64,000 nucleotides of DNA from Marispirochaeta aestuarii (GCF_002087085.1 NZ_MWQY01000004.1:155512-219511), one strand, 5' to 3'. Shown: positions 1 to 8,591, counted from the first letter of the stretch. Notes: generated from the letters alone by a model not told the origin. Numbers and translations are program-made.

Positions 1-1
1 C

Positions 2-229
2 GGAGGCCAGATTGTGAGCGGACAGCCGGTTACCGACAAGGTCGACCAGATAAGCATGGCCATCCAGTTTGGCCTGAAGGTTGAGGATCTTCTGAATTTC
101 AGCTATTCCAGTCAGCCCTGGCAGTCTTTTTATCCCGCCCATAACCTGCTGGTAAAGGCTGCGGAGGAACTTTCCATCCAGTTGAGCGGGCCGGACAGAA
201 AACCAGCTGTCCTGGTCGAGGCTCGGTAA
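2..229 (+). CDS. C-terminal fragment of a CoA-disulfide-reductase-like FAD/NAD(P) oxidoreductase (5' end outside window)
   Basis: The reading frame is open from the window edge, so only the last 75 or so residues are visible. They resemble the dimerisation domain that closes CoA-disulfide reductase/NADH oxidase-type flavoproteins: a KVDQISMAIQFGL helix, then an aromatic and proline segment (SYSSQPWQSFYPAHN) in the place where the family has YAPPF-type residues, then a terminal helix. The FAD and NAD sites and the redox cysteine would lie upstream, so substrate cannot be judged. The stop codon overlaps the next start (TAATG), which implies translational coupling to the NifX-like gene. The family assignment is fairly secure; the reaction is not. 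Confidence 0.7.
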   Translation, partial: GGQIVSGQPVTDKVDQISMAIQFGLKVEDLLNFSYSSQPWQSFYPAHNLLVKAAEELSIQLSGPDRKPAVLVEAR

Positions 230-693
230 TGGAAAAGCAGTACCTGGTTGCCTGCGGTACCGATTCGGAAGACGGCAGCTTCTTTACAAAGAATCATTTT
301 GGAGAATCCCGCTGGTATGATATCTGGCGGGTATCTCCATCAGGAGCAGCGGAGAAGATCGACCGCATCCCGAATCCCGCATCCCAGGCGAATGAGGAAA
401 GCCATGAGCATGGACATGATGAAAAGAAACCGGGAAAGATTGCCCCGGTGCTCAAGAAAAAAGGGGTCAGCGTTATCATGGGCCGCAGTATCGGCGCCAA
501 CGTGGTCAGGATGCGGCGAAAGTTTGTGGTCGTTGTAAGCCGCAGCGAGAAAACAGACGAGGCTCTCGCGGAGCTCCGGAAGCGCCTTTCTGAGGTACAG
601 GAGCTCCTGGATGCCGGTGAAGAGCGGGGTCACATGATACTCCGGCGGCCCGGAACCAAAGACCCGGACAGTCAGAAGGAGAGATCCACGTAG
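229..693 (+). CDS. NifX/NifB-type dinitrogenase iron-molybdenum cofactor domain protein with His-rich insert
   Basis: This 154-residue protein has the small alpha/beta fold of the dinitrogenase Fe-Mo cofactor family, seen as KGVSVIMGRSIGANVVRMRRK followed by a FVVVVSR strand. Relatives bind metal clusters or act as small redox or metal carriers, and most are not involved in nitrogen fixation. An insert around residues 58-68 (ESHEHGHDEKK) is rich in His and acidic residues and looks metal-binding. The start overlaps the stop of the preceding flavoprotein, so the two are probably co-translated. No nif genes are visible nearby. The 3' end overlaps the convergent EEP gene by 22 bases. The specific role is unknown. 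Confidence 0.7.
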   Translation: MEKQYLVACGTDSEDGSFFTKNHFGESRWYDIWRVSPSGAAEKIDRIPNPASQANEESHEHGHDEKKPGKIAPVLKKKGVSVIMGRSIGANVVRMRRKFVVVVSRSEKTDEALAELRKRLSEVQELLDAGEERGHMILRRPGTKDPDSQKERST

Positions 694-1388
694 AGGGGCA
701 GATGATCCGACGCCCGCCGTGCGAGTCTGCTCATGTGGGCCCGGGTTTCCTGCCGCCTGAGCTTTCCGCTCATCCAGATACGGTCCAGGGGCAGAAGGGG
801 AAAGCGGGACGGGAAGCTGCGTTTTGCAACATGTTTTGAGAAAAGCCGGTCAAGACTGCGCAGAAAGGGATTCAAGAGGCGCCACTCGTTGAGGTCCCCC
901 ATGAATACCACCGCATCTTTCGAGGGCCTGGTATAGCGCCGGATCGCCTGAACAAGCAGCCGCCCCTGACCTTTCCGTACCCGTTTTCGCAGATCCAGGT
1001 GAGTCACCACAACCCAGAGCTGCTCCCCTCCGAGGTCTACCCTGGCAAAGATTGCCCGCCGGGCCTCCGGGCGTATCATCCTTCCCGGGTATCCGGCACT
1101 TTCCTCGAGGTCCACATCCAGGCATTCGACAAGCGGATATCGGGAGAAGAGGGCGTTGCCGAAATCTCCCCGGGAATCCTTCAGGGTTTTTCCAAAAACA
1201 AGATGGTAATCCGGATAGGCCCTTCGCAGAAGCTCCAGAAGCTCCGTACCGGTGCCGGTATTGCTGCGGACCTCCTGCATGCCGAGGATATCCGGCCCTG
1301 TCTCCCGAATCACTTCCAGGATCCGCTCCGGGTCGTAACGGCCGTCGGTACCGACACAACCGTGAAGGTTATAGGTCATAACACGCAT
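672..1388 (-). CDS. Endonuclease/exonuclease/phosphatase (EEP) family hydrolase
   Basis: The 238-residue protein carries the ordered EEP motifs: N-terminal MTYNLHG, metal-binding Glu in MQEVRS, VVVTHLDLRKR, the GDLNEW motif, and a terminal SDHLPLYVDL with the catalytic His. This metal-dependent fold cleaves phosphodiester bonds in DNA, inositol phosphates or sphingomyelin. The short length, lack of a signal peptide and lack of extra domains do not discriminate among these. It lies one base downstream of the phospholipase D/VTT gene on the same strand, and such EEP plus PLD/VTT pairs suggest a role in phospholipid or phosphodiester metabolism. That role is inferred from context only. Confidence 0.8.
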   Translation of the reverse strand: MRVMTYNLHGCVGTDGRYDPERILEVIRETGPDILGMQEVRSNTGTGTELLELLRRAYPDYHLVFGKTLKDSRGDFGNALFSRYPLVECLDVDLEESAGYPGRMIRPEARRAIFARVDLGGEQLWVVVTHLDLRKRVRKGQGRLLVQAIRRYTRPSKDAVVFMGDLNEWRLLNPFLRSLDRLFSKHVAKRSFPSRFPLLPLDRIWMSGKLRRQETRAHMSRLARRASDHLPLYVDLSF

Positions 1389-1389
1389 G

Positions 1390-3492
1390 CTAGGTCTTAA
1401 TCCCTGAGATTTTGCGCACCAGGGAGACGATACCCGTCATGATGGCGAAATAGGCGGCCAGAAGCAGAACAAACATGAGAATGTTCATCCAGCCGGGATC
1501 TGTAAAAACCTTCCTGATGGTCTCGCCGAAAACGGTAAAGGCGATAATTCCGGGCATGAGGCCGATGAGAGAACCCAGCAAAAACTGGGAGGGACGGAAC
1601 CCCAGCATGCCGGTAACCAGGTTCACCACGAGAAAGGGCCCGGAGGGCACCATGCGGGAGATGGCCACCGCCCAGAGACCGTAGGGGCGGATCTTTTCGA
1701 ACTGCTTCTTTACATGACGGACGGCCCTGAAGCGGTCGAACCAGGGGTTTGTGTGCAGGACAAGCCCCAGGGCGTAAAAAATAGCGGCCCCCGAAAACAC
1801 CCCCAGGGTGGAATAGAGAATTCCGAACCAGGGGCCGTGGAGTGCGGCAAAGGAGACGATGGGAACCGTGATGGAAACAAAGACCAGCATGCTGAGCCAG
1901 AAGGAGACTATCGTCAGCAGGGCAGCCAGGCCAGGCCTGGTTTCGTTGAGCTCCCGGACCTTCCCGAGGATCTGCTGAATATCCACATCCGTACGGGAGA
2001 TAAAAAAGACTGCCCCCAGAACGACGGTGGTCAGCAGCATCAGGCCCCAGATTTTCCTGGTCCGGGCAATGATGCCCCTGGGCTCATCCTTTGTCATGGT
2101 ATGCAATGCCTCCTCCGGCCGGGGTGCTCCCTTCATGTCGAAGTAATCCAGCAGCTCCTCGGGGACCGAACCGGGGGGTAGCAGTTCCCCGGGCTCCTGA
2201 AGACCGTCCCAGGATCTGCTCCGTTCTCTGAAAGCCGACAAGCGGGAACCCCGGTGCTGCCGGACCATTTCCCGCCACTCTTCCGGGCTCAAGCCGCAGT
2301 GCTGGGCGAGGATGCGAGCCTCCAGTTGTGCGACACACCCGGGGTCGTCCGTCTCCTGCGCGTCCATGAGGATGTTTACCTCGTTATCGAAACCGAAGGA
2401 GCGCTGGTTGATGTTCCCGGATCCCAGGGTCAGAAATCGGCTGTCGGTAATCATCAGCTTGGAATGGACCTTGACCGGGGTCGCGGGATCATCGGGAGAA
2501 ACGGGATTGAAAAATCCCAGACGACCGTGACGGTCGTTCTCCCTCAGCTTCGCGATGTGCATGGAGGCATTGACCCCCATGGTCATCCTGCCCAGCAGAT
2601 CCGGGAGTTCCCGGCTCATGAGGATAATCAGCTCCGGTCCCTCCTTTTCACGGAGCCTTCGGGCCAGAAGATCGGTGATCTCGTCGCTGGAGAAATACTG
2701 GTTCTCGATGAAGATGAACTCCCGTGCCTCCCTGAGCATGTCCAGGTAAACCTGCCGTATCTGCCGGAGGTCCGGGACATCAGCGTCCGGGGATGATCGG
2801 GTAAGGGAGATCATGATTCGGGCATTTTCGACATCCACAGGAATCCCTTCAGGCCAGAGAGAAGGAGGTTCAGCATCAGTGGAATGATCGAGGGAGAACT
2901 CCTCCTGTGCCAGGGAGAGGAGCTCCCCCACCGCGGGTCCGGACATGACAGCATGGGTGTCGTGATAGGGGCCGTAGGCCTCCCCCTCCGGATTCACCCG
3001 GGCAGGGCTCTTCGCGGGATGCTCCGGGCTGTCCCAGCGCTCCCGGGTAAGGTCGATTCCTCCGATAAAGGCCAGGGCATCGTCCAGAATAACGAACTTC
3101 TCGTGCCGGGAAGCGAAAGCCGATTTCGCTGGAAGGTGGTGGAGATCCATGTTCGGCGCCTCATGTACTTCCTTCCTGAATTTATGGGTAATGTGCTGGT
3201 CCGCCGCAAAGAGGGAGGGGGGCTTCCATATACACAGGTCTATCCACATAGAAGGGTTTTCCCGGGCAATGGAGAGGAGGAGATCCCCCAGCTCCGGTCC
3301 CGAGGGACCCGTATCCCTGTCCCGCCTGAGGCGAATGCGGTCGTCAAAGCTCCAGCCGACGATGAGTATCCTCTTTTGGGTCTTCGGAAGAACCTCCGCC
3401 AGGGCGGAGTAGTAATCCCGACTGGAGGTAAAAAAGGAGAGCCGGGATGCAATTGATGTGCTTGTATAGTGACGGTCTTGTGTAAAAATCAT
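1390..3492 (-). CDS. Phospholipase D-like protein fused to a C-terminal VTT (TVP38/TMEM64, DedA-like) membrane domain
   Basis: The 700-residue protein has two HKD motifs: H130-K132-D137 (HEKFVILD) and H343-K345-D350 (HSKLMITD). Both are intact, so phosphatidyl-transfer or phosphodiesterase activity is expected. From about residue 485 to the end it is a multi-pass membrane module with VTT features, including a re-entrant-like LHGPWFGILYSTLG segment and RMVPSGPFLVVNLV. VTT proteins are linked to lipid scrambling and membrane homeostasis. The fusion would place a PLD catalytic domain at the membrane beside a putative lipid transporter. Its start overlaps the stop of the lipoprotein N-acyltransferase gene by 4 bases, so the two are coupled. 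Confidence 0.88.
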   Translation of the reverse strand: MIFTQDRHYTSTSIASRLSFFTSSRDYYSALAEVLPKTQKRILIVGWSFDDRIRLRRDRDTGPSGPELGDLLLSIARENPSMWIDLCIWKPPSLFAADQHITHKFRKEVHEAPNMDLHHLPAKSAFASRHEKFVILDDALAFIGGIDLTRERWDSPEHPAKSPARVNPEGEAYGPYHDTHAVMSGPAVGELLSLAQEEFSLDHSTDAEPPSLWPEGIPVDVENARIMISLTRSSPDADVPDLRQIRQVYLDMLREAREFIFIENQYFSSDEITDLLARRLREKEGPELIILMSRELPDLLGRMTMGVNASMHIAKLRENDRHGRLGFFNPVSPDDPATPVKVHSKLMITDSRFLTLGSGNINQRSFGFDNEVNILMDAQETDDPGCVAQLEARILAQHCGLSPEEWREMVRQHRGSRLSAFRERSRSWDGLQEPGELLPPGSVPEELLDYFDMKGAPRPEEALHTMTKDEPRGIIARTRKIWGLMLLTTVVLGAVFFISRTDVDIQQILGKVRELNETRPGLAALLTIVSFWLSMLVFVSITVPIVSFAALHGPWFGILYSTLGVFSGAAIFYALGLVLHTNPWFDRFRAVRHVKKQFEKIRPYGLWAVAISRMVPSGPFLVVNLVTGMLGFRPSQFLLGSLIGLMPGIIAFTVFGETIRKVFTDPGWMNILMFVLLLAAYFAIMTGIVSLVRKISGIKT

Positions 3493-5984
3493 TCCTTTTT
3501 AAAGTAATACACAAAGACCCGGACAACAACAAGGATGATCAGCAGAGCACCCAGCAGCAGGGGAAACCAGTCCCCCAGGCGGGCGTAGAGGGTCATTCCG
3601 GGAGGGGCTTCAGGGATTTCCGCTAAAAGCCGGCCCTCTTCAAAAAACCCGAGGCTACCCAGGACCCGTCCCCAGGGGTCAGCTGCCAGGGTGAGCCCGG
3701 AGGTGGTGGCCCGGACCAGGGGCACCCTGTTCTCCACCGCCCGAAAGAGCCCGTTGACGCCGTGCTGCATCCCCTCCACCGGGGACAGGGACCAGTAGTC
3801 GTTGCTTACATTGACGATGAGCCGGGCCCCCTCCGCCACAAAGCGGCGTACATGAGCGGGCATGATGTCCTCGAAGCAGATGGGGGTGGTAAAGGGCGCC
3901 CTGGGGTGCCGGTGAAGCAGGTACTCGCTGCCGGGGGTCCAGTCGGTGACGTCGAACTTGTCCAGCTGCTCGTAGACCGCGGGGAGTTCCTCCTTGAAGG
4001 GGAAGTACTCGGTAAAAGGGACCAGCTTTATCTTGTGGTAGATGCTCCCGATCTCTCCCTCCGGGCTGATCAGATAGGTGGAGTTGTGGCTGATTTCCGG
4101 GTAATCCGTATCCCCCTCCTCCGGAAGTCTGGTGTGGTCGGAGCTTCCCGTCACGAGCCAGGTGTCCCAGGAATCCACGGCGGAGAGCATCCTTTCGGCG
4201 AGTTTCCTCCTCCCTCGCCCCTCGTTACCCCGGCGCATCCAGAAGCGGATATCCGGCACGAAGGCGGTCTCCGGCCAGGCGACCAGGTCCACCGTTCTAC
4301 CCTCCTCCGCGGCCCGGGCAAGACCGTCCTCGCTCAAGGAAAGGAGGGCGTCCAGGCTCTCGGCGTAGTCGTGCTTTCGGGGGTCCCGGTTATGCTGTAC
4401 GAGCAGCACGGTAATGCTCTCCTCCGGCTTCGGCGCCAGAGCAAGGGTAAGAGCTCCGAAGCTGAGGGGAAGCAGAACCAGGGCAGCAGCACCGACGAGC
4501 AGCGGACGACGGCGCTCCCCGACAGTGAGCAGCTCCGCAATTGCCGCGTTGAAGGCTACGACCAGCCAGCTTACGCCCCAGACCCCGGTCAGGGAAGCGA
4601 CCTGGATGAAGAGCGTCCAGGGATAGAGGGCCGTACCCAGCATGCCCCAGGGATAGGCCAGGAATCCCATGCCCCGGAGCCAGTCGAAGACTATCCAGGA
4701 TGAGGAGACTGTGAGAATCCAGCCGCGGCCGGGACGCCGCAGGAGCCACACAAGCAGGGGAAGAAAAATGAGCCACTGGGCCAGGGAGAGGAGCACCGTA
4801 AAGGGAAGGGAGACGTATGAGTAGGTTGAGTGCCAGAAGTTGACCAGCATTACCTGCAGGGAGGCGAAAGCCATGACCGAGGTCGCCGCCCCTCCCCGGG
4901 AAGCCCTTCGGCAGAACAGAAAGAGGGGTATCAGCGTGACGAAGCTCAAAACCGGGACTCCCTGGAGCCGGAATAGGGATGGAAGGGCCAGGGTGTAGAG
5001 CAGGCCGGAAAGCCAGCCCGCGAGGAGCCCGGGGGTATGATGCATGAAGCTTTCTACCGCGGCAGGGATAGAAGCGGAAATCCCGTCGGAAGGCGGATTG
5101 GAGCGGATAGCCCGGTCCTGCAGCGTTTTTTTGTCGGCAAAAAAACGCTGCAGGGAGCCGCCCGGAAAAAGATAGAGAGTTAGATTCAGCAGGATAAGGG
5201 GCAGAAAGCGCAGGGCCGCCTCGAGCTGCTGACTGGCGGTGTCGGCGGCCATTTTGAGGTCCCCTCCGTGGGCCACGAAGCGCTGAACGTAATCCATGTT
5301 GGCATTGCGGGCGAAGAAGAAGGCGAAAAGGTAGAGGGTGGAGCCGAGGATGATCAGACCCTGGTTGAAGAGACCCGCGGGACGGCGCAGCAGGAGCAGA
5401 AGGGCCAGAAGGAGCTCGAGGGCCAGGAAGAGAAAGAAGCTGTAGTCGAAGGGGGTAAGACCCGGAACAGGGATATCGAAGGCTTCGGCGAACTCAGGCC
5501 CCTCCAGGGATTCCATAAGAGCGGAAAGGTTCGAAGCCCTGAAACTTTCGGAGGAGATGGGCTCGCCCCCGACGGTGTCGTAAAGCCACAGATAGAGGGC
5601 AAGCTCTCCCTCCCAGGCGGAAAGAACCGGCTGCACCAGACGCAGTACACCCAGCTCCCGGGCGAGCTCCATGGCGGACTCCCGGCTGTCGATATCCGCG
5701 AGGCTGCGGCCGGAGGGCATCAGGTACTCCTCCACCAGGGCCTGGGGTTTGACACTGGAGGATCCGGCGGTGGCGAAGGCCACCTCGATGGATCGGGTAA
5801 GTTCCTCCATCTGACCATCGTTCAAGGCTGCCCCGCCCCGGGAGAAGGGTGCGACCATCAGGCTGGGGGTGCGGGTCAGGCTGATGGGACCGTAAAAGGC
5901 GAGGAGCGCCTCTGCCAGGGCAAAAAGAAGGAGAATCAGGGAAAGCGCGGGTCTGAACAGGTTTTTAGCGGCAGGACTCGTCAT
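3489..5984 (-). CDS. lnt: Apolipoprotein N-acyltransferase with a long N-terminal extension
   Basis: The C-terminal 500 or so residues are Lnt: several membrane segments, then a nitrilase-like periplasmic domain with the triad E572 (AWPETAF), K651 (YHKIKLVPF) and C703 (PICFEDI). Lnt N-acylates the terminal cysteine of lipoproteins at the outer face of the inner membrane. The protein is 831 residues against roughly 500 for the family. The first 300 residues comprise a signal-anchor, a soluble segment (about 40-170) that looks like a small TolB-N-like periplasmic fold, and additional hydrophobic helices. The start used is the first ATG; the ribosome-binding site is weak. Lnt suits an organism rich in lipoproteins, as seen elsewhere in this window. 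Confidence 0.88.
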   Translation of the reverse strand: MTSPAAKNLFRPALSLILLLFALAEALLAFYGPISLTRTPSLMVAPFSRGGAALNDGQMEELTRSIEVAFATAGSSSVKPQALVEEYLMPSGRSLADIDSRESAMELARELGVLRLVQPVLSAWEGELALYLWLYDTVGGEPISSESFRASNLSALMESLEGPEFAEAFDIPVPGLTPFDYSFFLFLALELLLALLLLLRRPAGLFNQGLIILGSTLYLFAFFFARNANMDYVQRFVAHGGDLKMAADTASQQLEAALRFLPLILLNLTLYLFPGGSLQRFFADKKTLQDRAIRSNPPSDGISASIPAAVESFMHHTPGLLAGWLSGLLYTLALPSLFRLQGVPVLSFVTLIPLFLFCRRASRGGAATSVMAFASLQVMLVNFWHSTYSYVSLPFTVLLSLAQWLIFLPLLVWLLRRPGRGWILTVSSSWIVFDWLRGMGFLAYPWGMLGTALYPWTLFIQVASLTGVWGVSWLVVAFNAAIAELLTVGERRRPLLVGAAALVLLPLSFGALTLALAPKPEESITVLLVQHNRDPRKHDYAESLDALLSLSEDGLARAAEEGRTVDLVAWPETAFVPDIRFWMRRGNEGRGRRKLAERMLSAVDSWDTWLVTGSSDHTRLPEEGDTDYPEISHNSTYLISPEGEIGSIYHKIKLVPFTEYFPFKEELPAVYEQLDKFDVTDWTPGSEYLLHRHPRAPFTTPICFEDIMPAHVRRFVAEGARLIVNVSNDYWSLSPVEGMQHGVNGLFRAVENRVPLVRATTSGLTLAADPWGRVLGSLGFFEEGRLLAEIPEAPPGMTLYARLGDWFPLLLGALLIILVVVRVFVYYFKKE

Positions 5985-6012
5985 TGACCGTTAGACTCAC
6001 ACGAGGCCGCAG

Positions 6013-6450
6013 TTAAATATCCAGGAGCCCGTCTTCTACAAGCTGCTGCTGGATCTCCTGGCCGATCCTCATTCCCCAGGCCTGACCGGCGGCCATGGAC
6101 TCCTGGGAGATCGCGGGCATCTCCTGAATAAGTTTTTTTCCCGTGGGGGTCTCGTAGAAGCTGATGATGTCCGTAATCTCTTCATGGGTAAAGTGTTTGT
6201 CGTAAATCGGGACTATAAGGTCTATCATATCTGCCGGGTTGACCCTGGCCATGAACTGGTCCCAGTAGTCTTCGGGAATCTCCGGCAGGATCTGTTTGAA
6301 CTGGACTATCATATTCTGCATGACCTGGATGCCCATATTGGCGGAACCGGTCATCTCCATGAGACGGACAATATCCTCTTCCTTGGACTGCCCGAAGAGG
6401 GAGGCAAAGGAAAGAAGGGAAAACAGCAAAATCGCGATACTCTTTTTCAT
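6013..6450 (-). CDS. Exported DUF2059-family protein
   Basis: This 145-residue protein begins with a signal peptide (MKKSIAILLFSLLSFASLFG) and then shows the helical DUF2059 pattern: MEMTGSANMGIQVMQNMI early, and YDKHFTHEEITDIISFYETP followed by GKKLIQEMP later. DUF2059 proteins are periplasmic and have no established biochemical role. It lies upstream of lnt on the same strand with a 28-base gap, so co-transcription is possible. The cleavage point is probably after FASLFG. The family call rests on the TPTGKKL-type motif and overall length, which match the family well. Confidence 0.75.
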   Translation of the reverse strand: MKKSIAILLFSLLSFASLFGQSKEEDIVRLMEMTGSANMGIQVMQNMIVQFKQILPEIPEDYWDQFMARVNPADMIDLIVPIYDKHFTHEEITDIISFYETPTGKKLIQEMPAISQESMAAGQAWGMRIGQEIQQQLVEDGLLDI

Positions 6451-6735
6451 TAAATAACTCCTGGAAAGGAGCTTGCCCGGGAATGCGGGAAAGAATCAAG
6501 GCCAGTGTTCAGAATCGTGGGGATGAGTTGAGGACAATCCTTCTGCTAATCAGGATTTACGGGAAATTTCTTTAATTTTCCTGATTTTTTCCTGTTTACC
6601 GGAAATTCAGCGGGTTGAAGGATATCCATCCCCACGATTCTGAACACTACAAAAATGGAAAGACTGATTCCGAATTTGCTGCGTTTATGGAATTAGTGTT
6701 TCCACTTCGGCAGTGTTTGCGGTATACTTTACACT
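6451..6735. repeat. Intergenic region with a perfect 22-bp inverted repeat around a ~101-bp core
   Basis: The left arm at 6504-6525 (starts AGTGTTCAGAATCG, ends TGGGGATG) is repeated as its exact reverse complement at 6627-6648. The core between them (6526-6626) is AT-rich, with shorter imperfect inverted pieces (AGGACAATCCTT near the left arm, GTTGAAGGAT near the right). There is no transposase and no coding frame in it. It could be a MITE-like remnant or a large hairpin at the 3' side of the divergent promoter region. The remaining bases, 6649-6735, should hold the promoter for the ATPase gene; a TATACT hexamer lies 12 bases before its start. Confidence 0.75.
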
Positions 6736-7899
6736 ATGAGATATATCGAACGCCAGGTTCCAGAAGAAAATGCGGAGGGAAGCTACTTTTTATTCGGTCC
6801 CCGGGGTACCGGGAAATCCCTCTGGCTGAAGCACCGTTACCCGCAGGCTGTATTTATAGATCTACTCATGCCTGATACCCGCAGACAACTCGAGGCCCGA
6901 CCCGAAAGGCTTCGCGAGATTGTAGAGGCTGCGGGAAAAAACAGAATATTTATAATCGATGAGGTCCAGAAGGTTCCGGAGATCCTCAGTCTGGTACATC
7001 TTTTACTGGAGGAAAACAAACAGCGGCAATTCATTCTCACAGGATCGAGCTCAAGAAAACTAAAACGCGAAGGGGTTGATCTGCTTGCCGGACGGGCAAC
7101 CCTAAGGAGTTTTCATCCCTTTTTACTGAGCGAACTGGGGGCTGAATATGATGCGGAAAAGGCACTGCAAACAGGTCTTATTCCTCTTGTCGTCGACAGC
7201 CCCCATCCCGGAGAGGTACTGCGCAGTTATATCGACCTCTATTTAAAGGAGGAGATACAGCAGGAAGGGCTGGTCAGAAATCTCGGGGCCTTTGCCCGGG
7301 TACTGGAGACCTTGAGTTTCTCCCATGCATCGGTACTGAACCAGTCGGAAGTAGCCCGGGAAGCAGAAGTTGAACGAAAAACAGTATCCGGGTATATCGA
7401 GATAGTAGAGCAGATGATGCTCTCCTGCAGGCTGCCTGTTTTTTCCAAAAGAGCCAAGCGTCAGCTGATCAAACATGAGAAGTTCTATTTCTTTGACGCC
7501 GGCGTATTTCGTGAATTGCGGCCCAAGGGGCCCCTGGATCGGACTGCCGAAATAGACGGACTGGCGCTGGAAGGATTGGTAATGCAGCATCTGTATGCCT
7601 GGGCGGATTACTCCCGTCGGGACTGCCGAATCTACTACTGGCGGACCAAATCGGGAACTGAGGTGGATTTTGTCCTTTACGGTCAGGATACCTTTGCAGC
7701 GATGGAAGTAAAGAATTCCCGACAGGTGCACAGTAAGGATCTTAAAAGCTTGAAGGCATTTACAGAGGATTATCCGGAAGCTCAGCCTCTTCTGCTGTAC
7801 CGAGGAAAGGAAAACCTGAAAATTGACGGCATCGTGTGTATCCCCTGGAACAGTTTTCTGGAGAACCTCAGGGTCGGAAGTCCCCTGTTTCAGGTGTAG
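6736..7899 (+). CDS. AAA-type ATPase with C-terminal DUF4143 (nuclease-like) domain
   Basis: The 387-residue protein has a Walker A (FGPRGTGKS, about residue 22) and Walker B (RIFIIDEVQK, about 75), then a sensor-like FILTGSSSRKL, typical of the AAA_14 fold. The C-terminal half matches DUF4143, with a RTKSGTEVDFVLY segment near residue 305 that resembles the catalytic core of restriction-like nucleases (E..D..K). Such ATPases are common single genes in bacteria and archaea with accessory or mobile behaviour. Their cellular role is not established. It stands alone, directly after the inverted-repeat region and convergent with a VapBC pair, which fits an accessory island. Confidence 0.88.
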   Translation: MRYIERQVPEENAEGSYFLFGPRGTGKSLWLKHRYPQAVFIDLLMPDTRRQLEARPERLREIVEAAGKNRIFIIDEVQKVPEILSLVHLLLEENKQRQFILTGSSSRKLKREGVDLLAGRATLRSFHPFLLSELGAEYDAEKALQTGLIPLVVDSPHPGEVLRSYIDLYLKEEIQQEGLVRNLGAFARVLETLSFSHASVLNQSEVAREAEVERKTVSGYIEIVEQMMLSCRLPVFSKRAKRQLIKHEKFYFFDAGVFRELRPKGPLDRTAEIDGLALEGLVMQHLYAWADYSRRDCRIYYWRTKSGTEVDFVLYGQDTFAAMEVKNSRQVHSKDLKSLKAFTEDYPEAQPLLLYRGKENLKIDGIVCIPWNSFLENLRVGSPLFQV

Positions 7900-7914
7900 A
7901 AGTGTACAGGTATT

Positions 7915-8370
7915 TTAAACCACGCTGTTTTCCAAAAGCAGAACGGAGTTATCAAAGTCTGTGTTCTGTACGGATGCAGCCAGGGCCCGATCAAAGGTAA
8001 CCAAAGTCCCTCTCCTGTTTTTTGCCAGGAGTATGAGGTGGGCATCGCTAACCTGCCTGTGCCCCTGCAGCATGGAGGCAGGCAGCTTAGAAAAGGCCGA
8101 AACCGGCACATCGTCGGACCAGAACCGGTGAGACGGATGAGCTGAATATCTTTCCAGTATATTCAGAGCCTCCTCCGGGGATACCGCTTCGTCGATAATA
8201 CGCGGATTGGAAGATATTCTGACGAAAGCCAGCTGTGTCAGAGGAGATGTCGCCCAGAATTCACCATTCTGAACGATAGTTTCAGCAAACCAGGAATGGG
8301 CAACACCGTGGTGGAGATGGTTTGGCCATGCCAGGGCAATCAACACATTTACATCGGGCAGGAAGATCAC
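7915..8370 (-). CDS. PIN-domain toxin, VapC family
   Basis: This 151-residue PIN domain starts FLPDVNVLIALAW, with the first catalytic Asp, and carries further acidic residues at AVSPEEALNIL, QVSDAHLILLA and TFDRALAA. VapC toxins are Mg-dependent ribonucleases that cut tRNA or rRNA when not held by antitoxin. The longer, TPLTQLAFVRI-containing form belongs to the subgroup of larger VapCs. Its start overlaps the stop of the upstream ribbon-helix-helix gene by 4 bases, the usual antitoxin-first arrangement. The call is strong as a family; the RNA target is unknown. Confidence 0.85.
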   Translation of the reverse strand: MIFLPDVNVLIALAWPNHLHHGVAHSWFAETIVQNGEFWATSPLTQLAFVRISSNPRIIDEAVSPEEALNILERYSAHPSHRFWSDDVPVSAFSKLPASMLQGHRQVSDAHLILLAKNRRGTLVTFDRALAASVQNTDFDNSVLLLENSVV

Positions 8371-8591
8371 ACCTCATCCTCGAAAGAAGCCACATCCTCG
8401 GGGGTTATTCGCCGGGAATCCTCAGCCACCGAGAAAACCGGCAGACCGTTTTTCAGGGAGTATTCCACCTTTGAACCCAGTCCTCGCCGCATTAAAACGG
8501 AGACCGCCTGCCCCAGGGAAATCCCCTGCTCCCTGGCAATACTGCGGGCGACCTTTACAAGGTCATCGTCTATATTTATGGTGGTTCTCAT
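8367..8591 (-). CDS. Ribbon-helix-helix antitoxin, VapB-like
   Basis: The 74-residue protein begins MRTTINIDDDLVKVARSIA, a classic ribbon-helix-helix DNA-binding start, and ends in an acidic tail (RRITPEDVASFEDEV) that would cap the toxin. A longer frame begins at an upstream TTG (8627), but the ATG at 8591 puts the beta strand at the normal N-terminal position and was preferred. No strong Shine-Dalgarno is visible for either. It is 4 bases overlapped by the VapC gene, so the pair should be translationally coupled and autoregulated. Confidence 0.8.
   Translation of the reverse strand: MRTTINIDDDLVKVARSIAREQGISLGQAVSVLMRRGLGSKVEYSLKNGLPVFSVAEDSRRITPEDVASFEDEV

Noticed and set aside
3762..4703. 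313-codon open frame on the plus strand
   Set aside because: Antisense to lnt, low-complexity Gly/Glu/Pro-rich composition typical of shadow frames.
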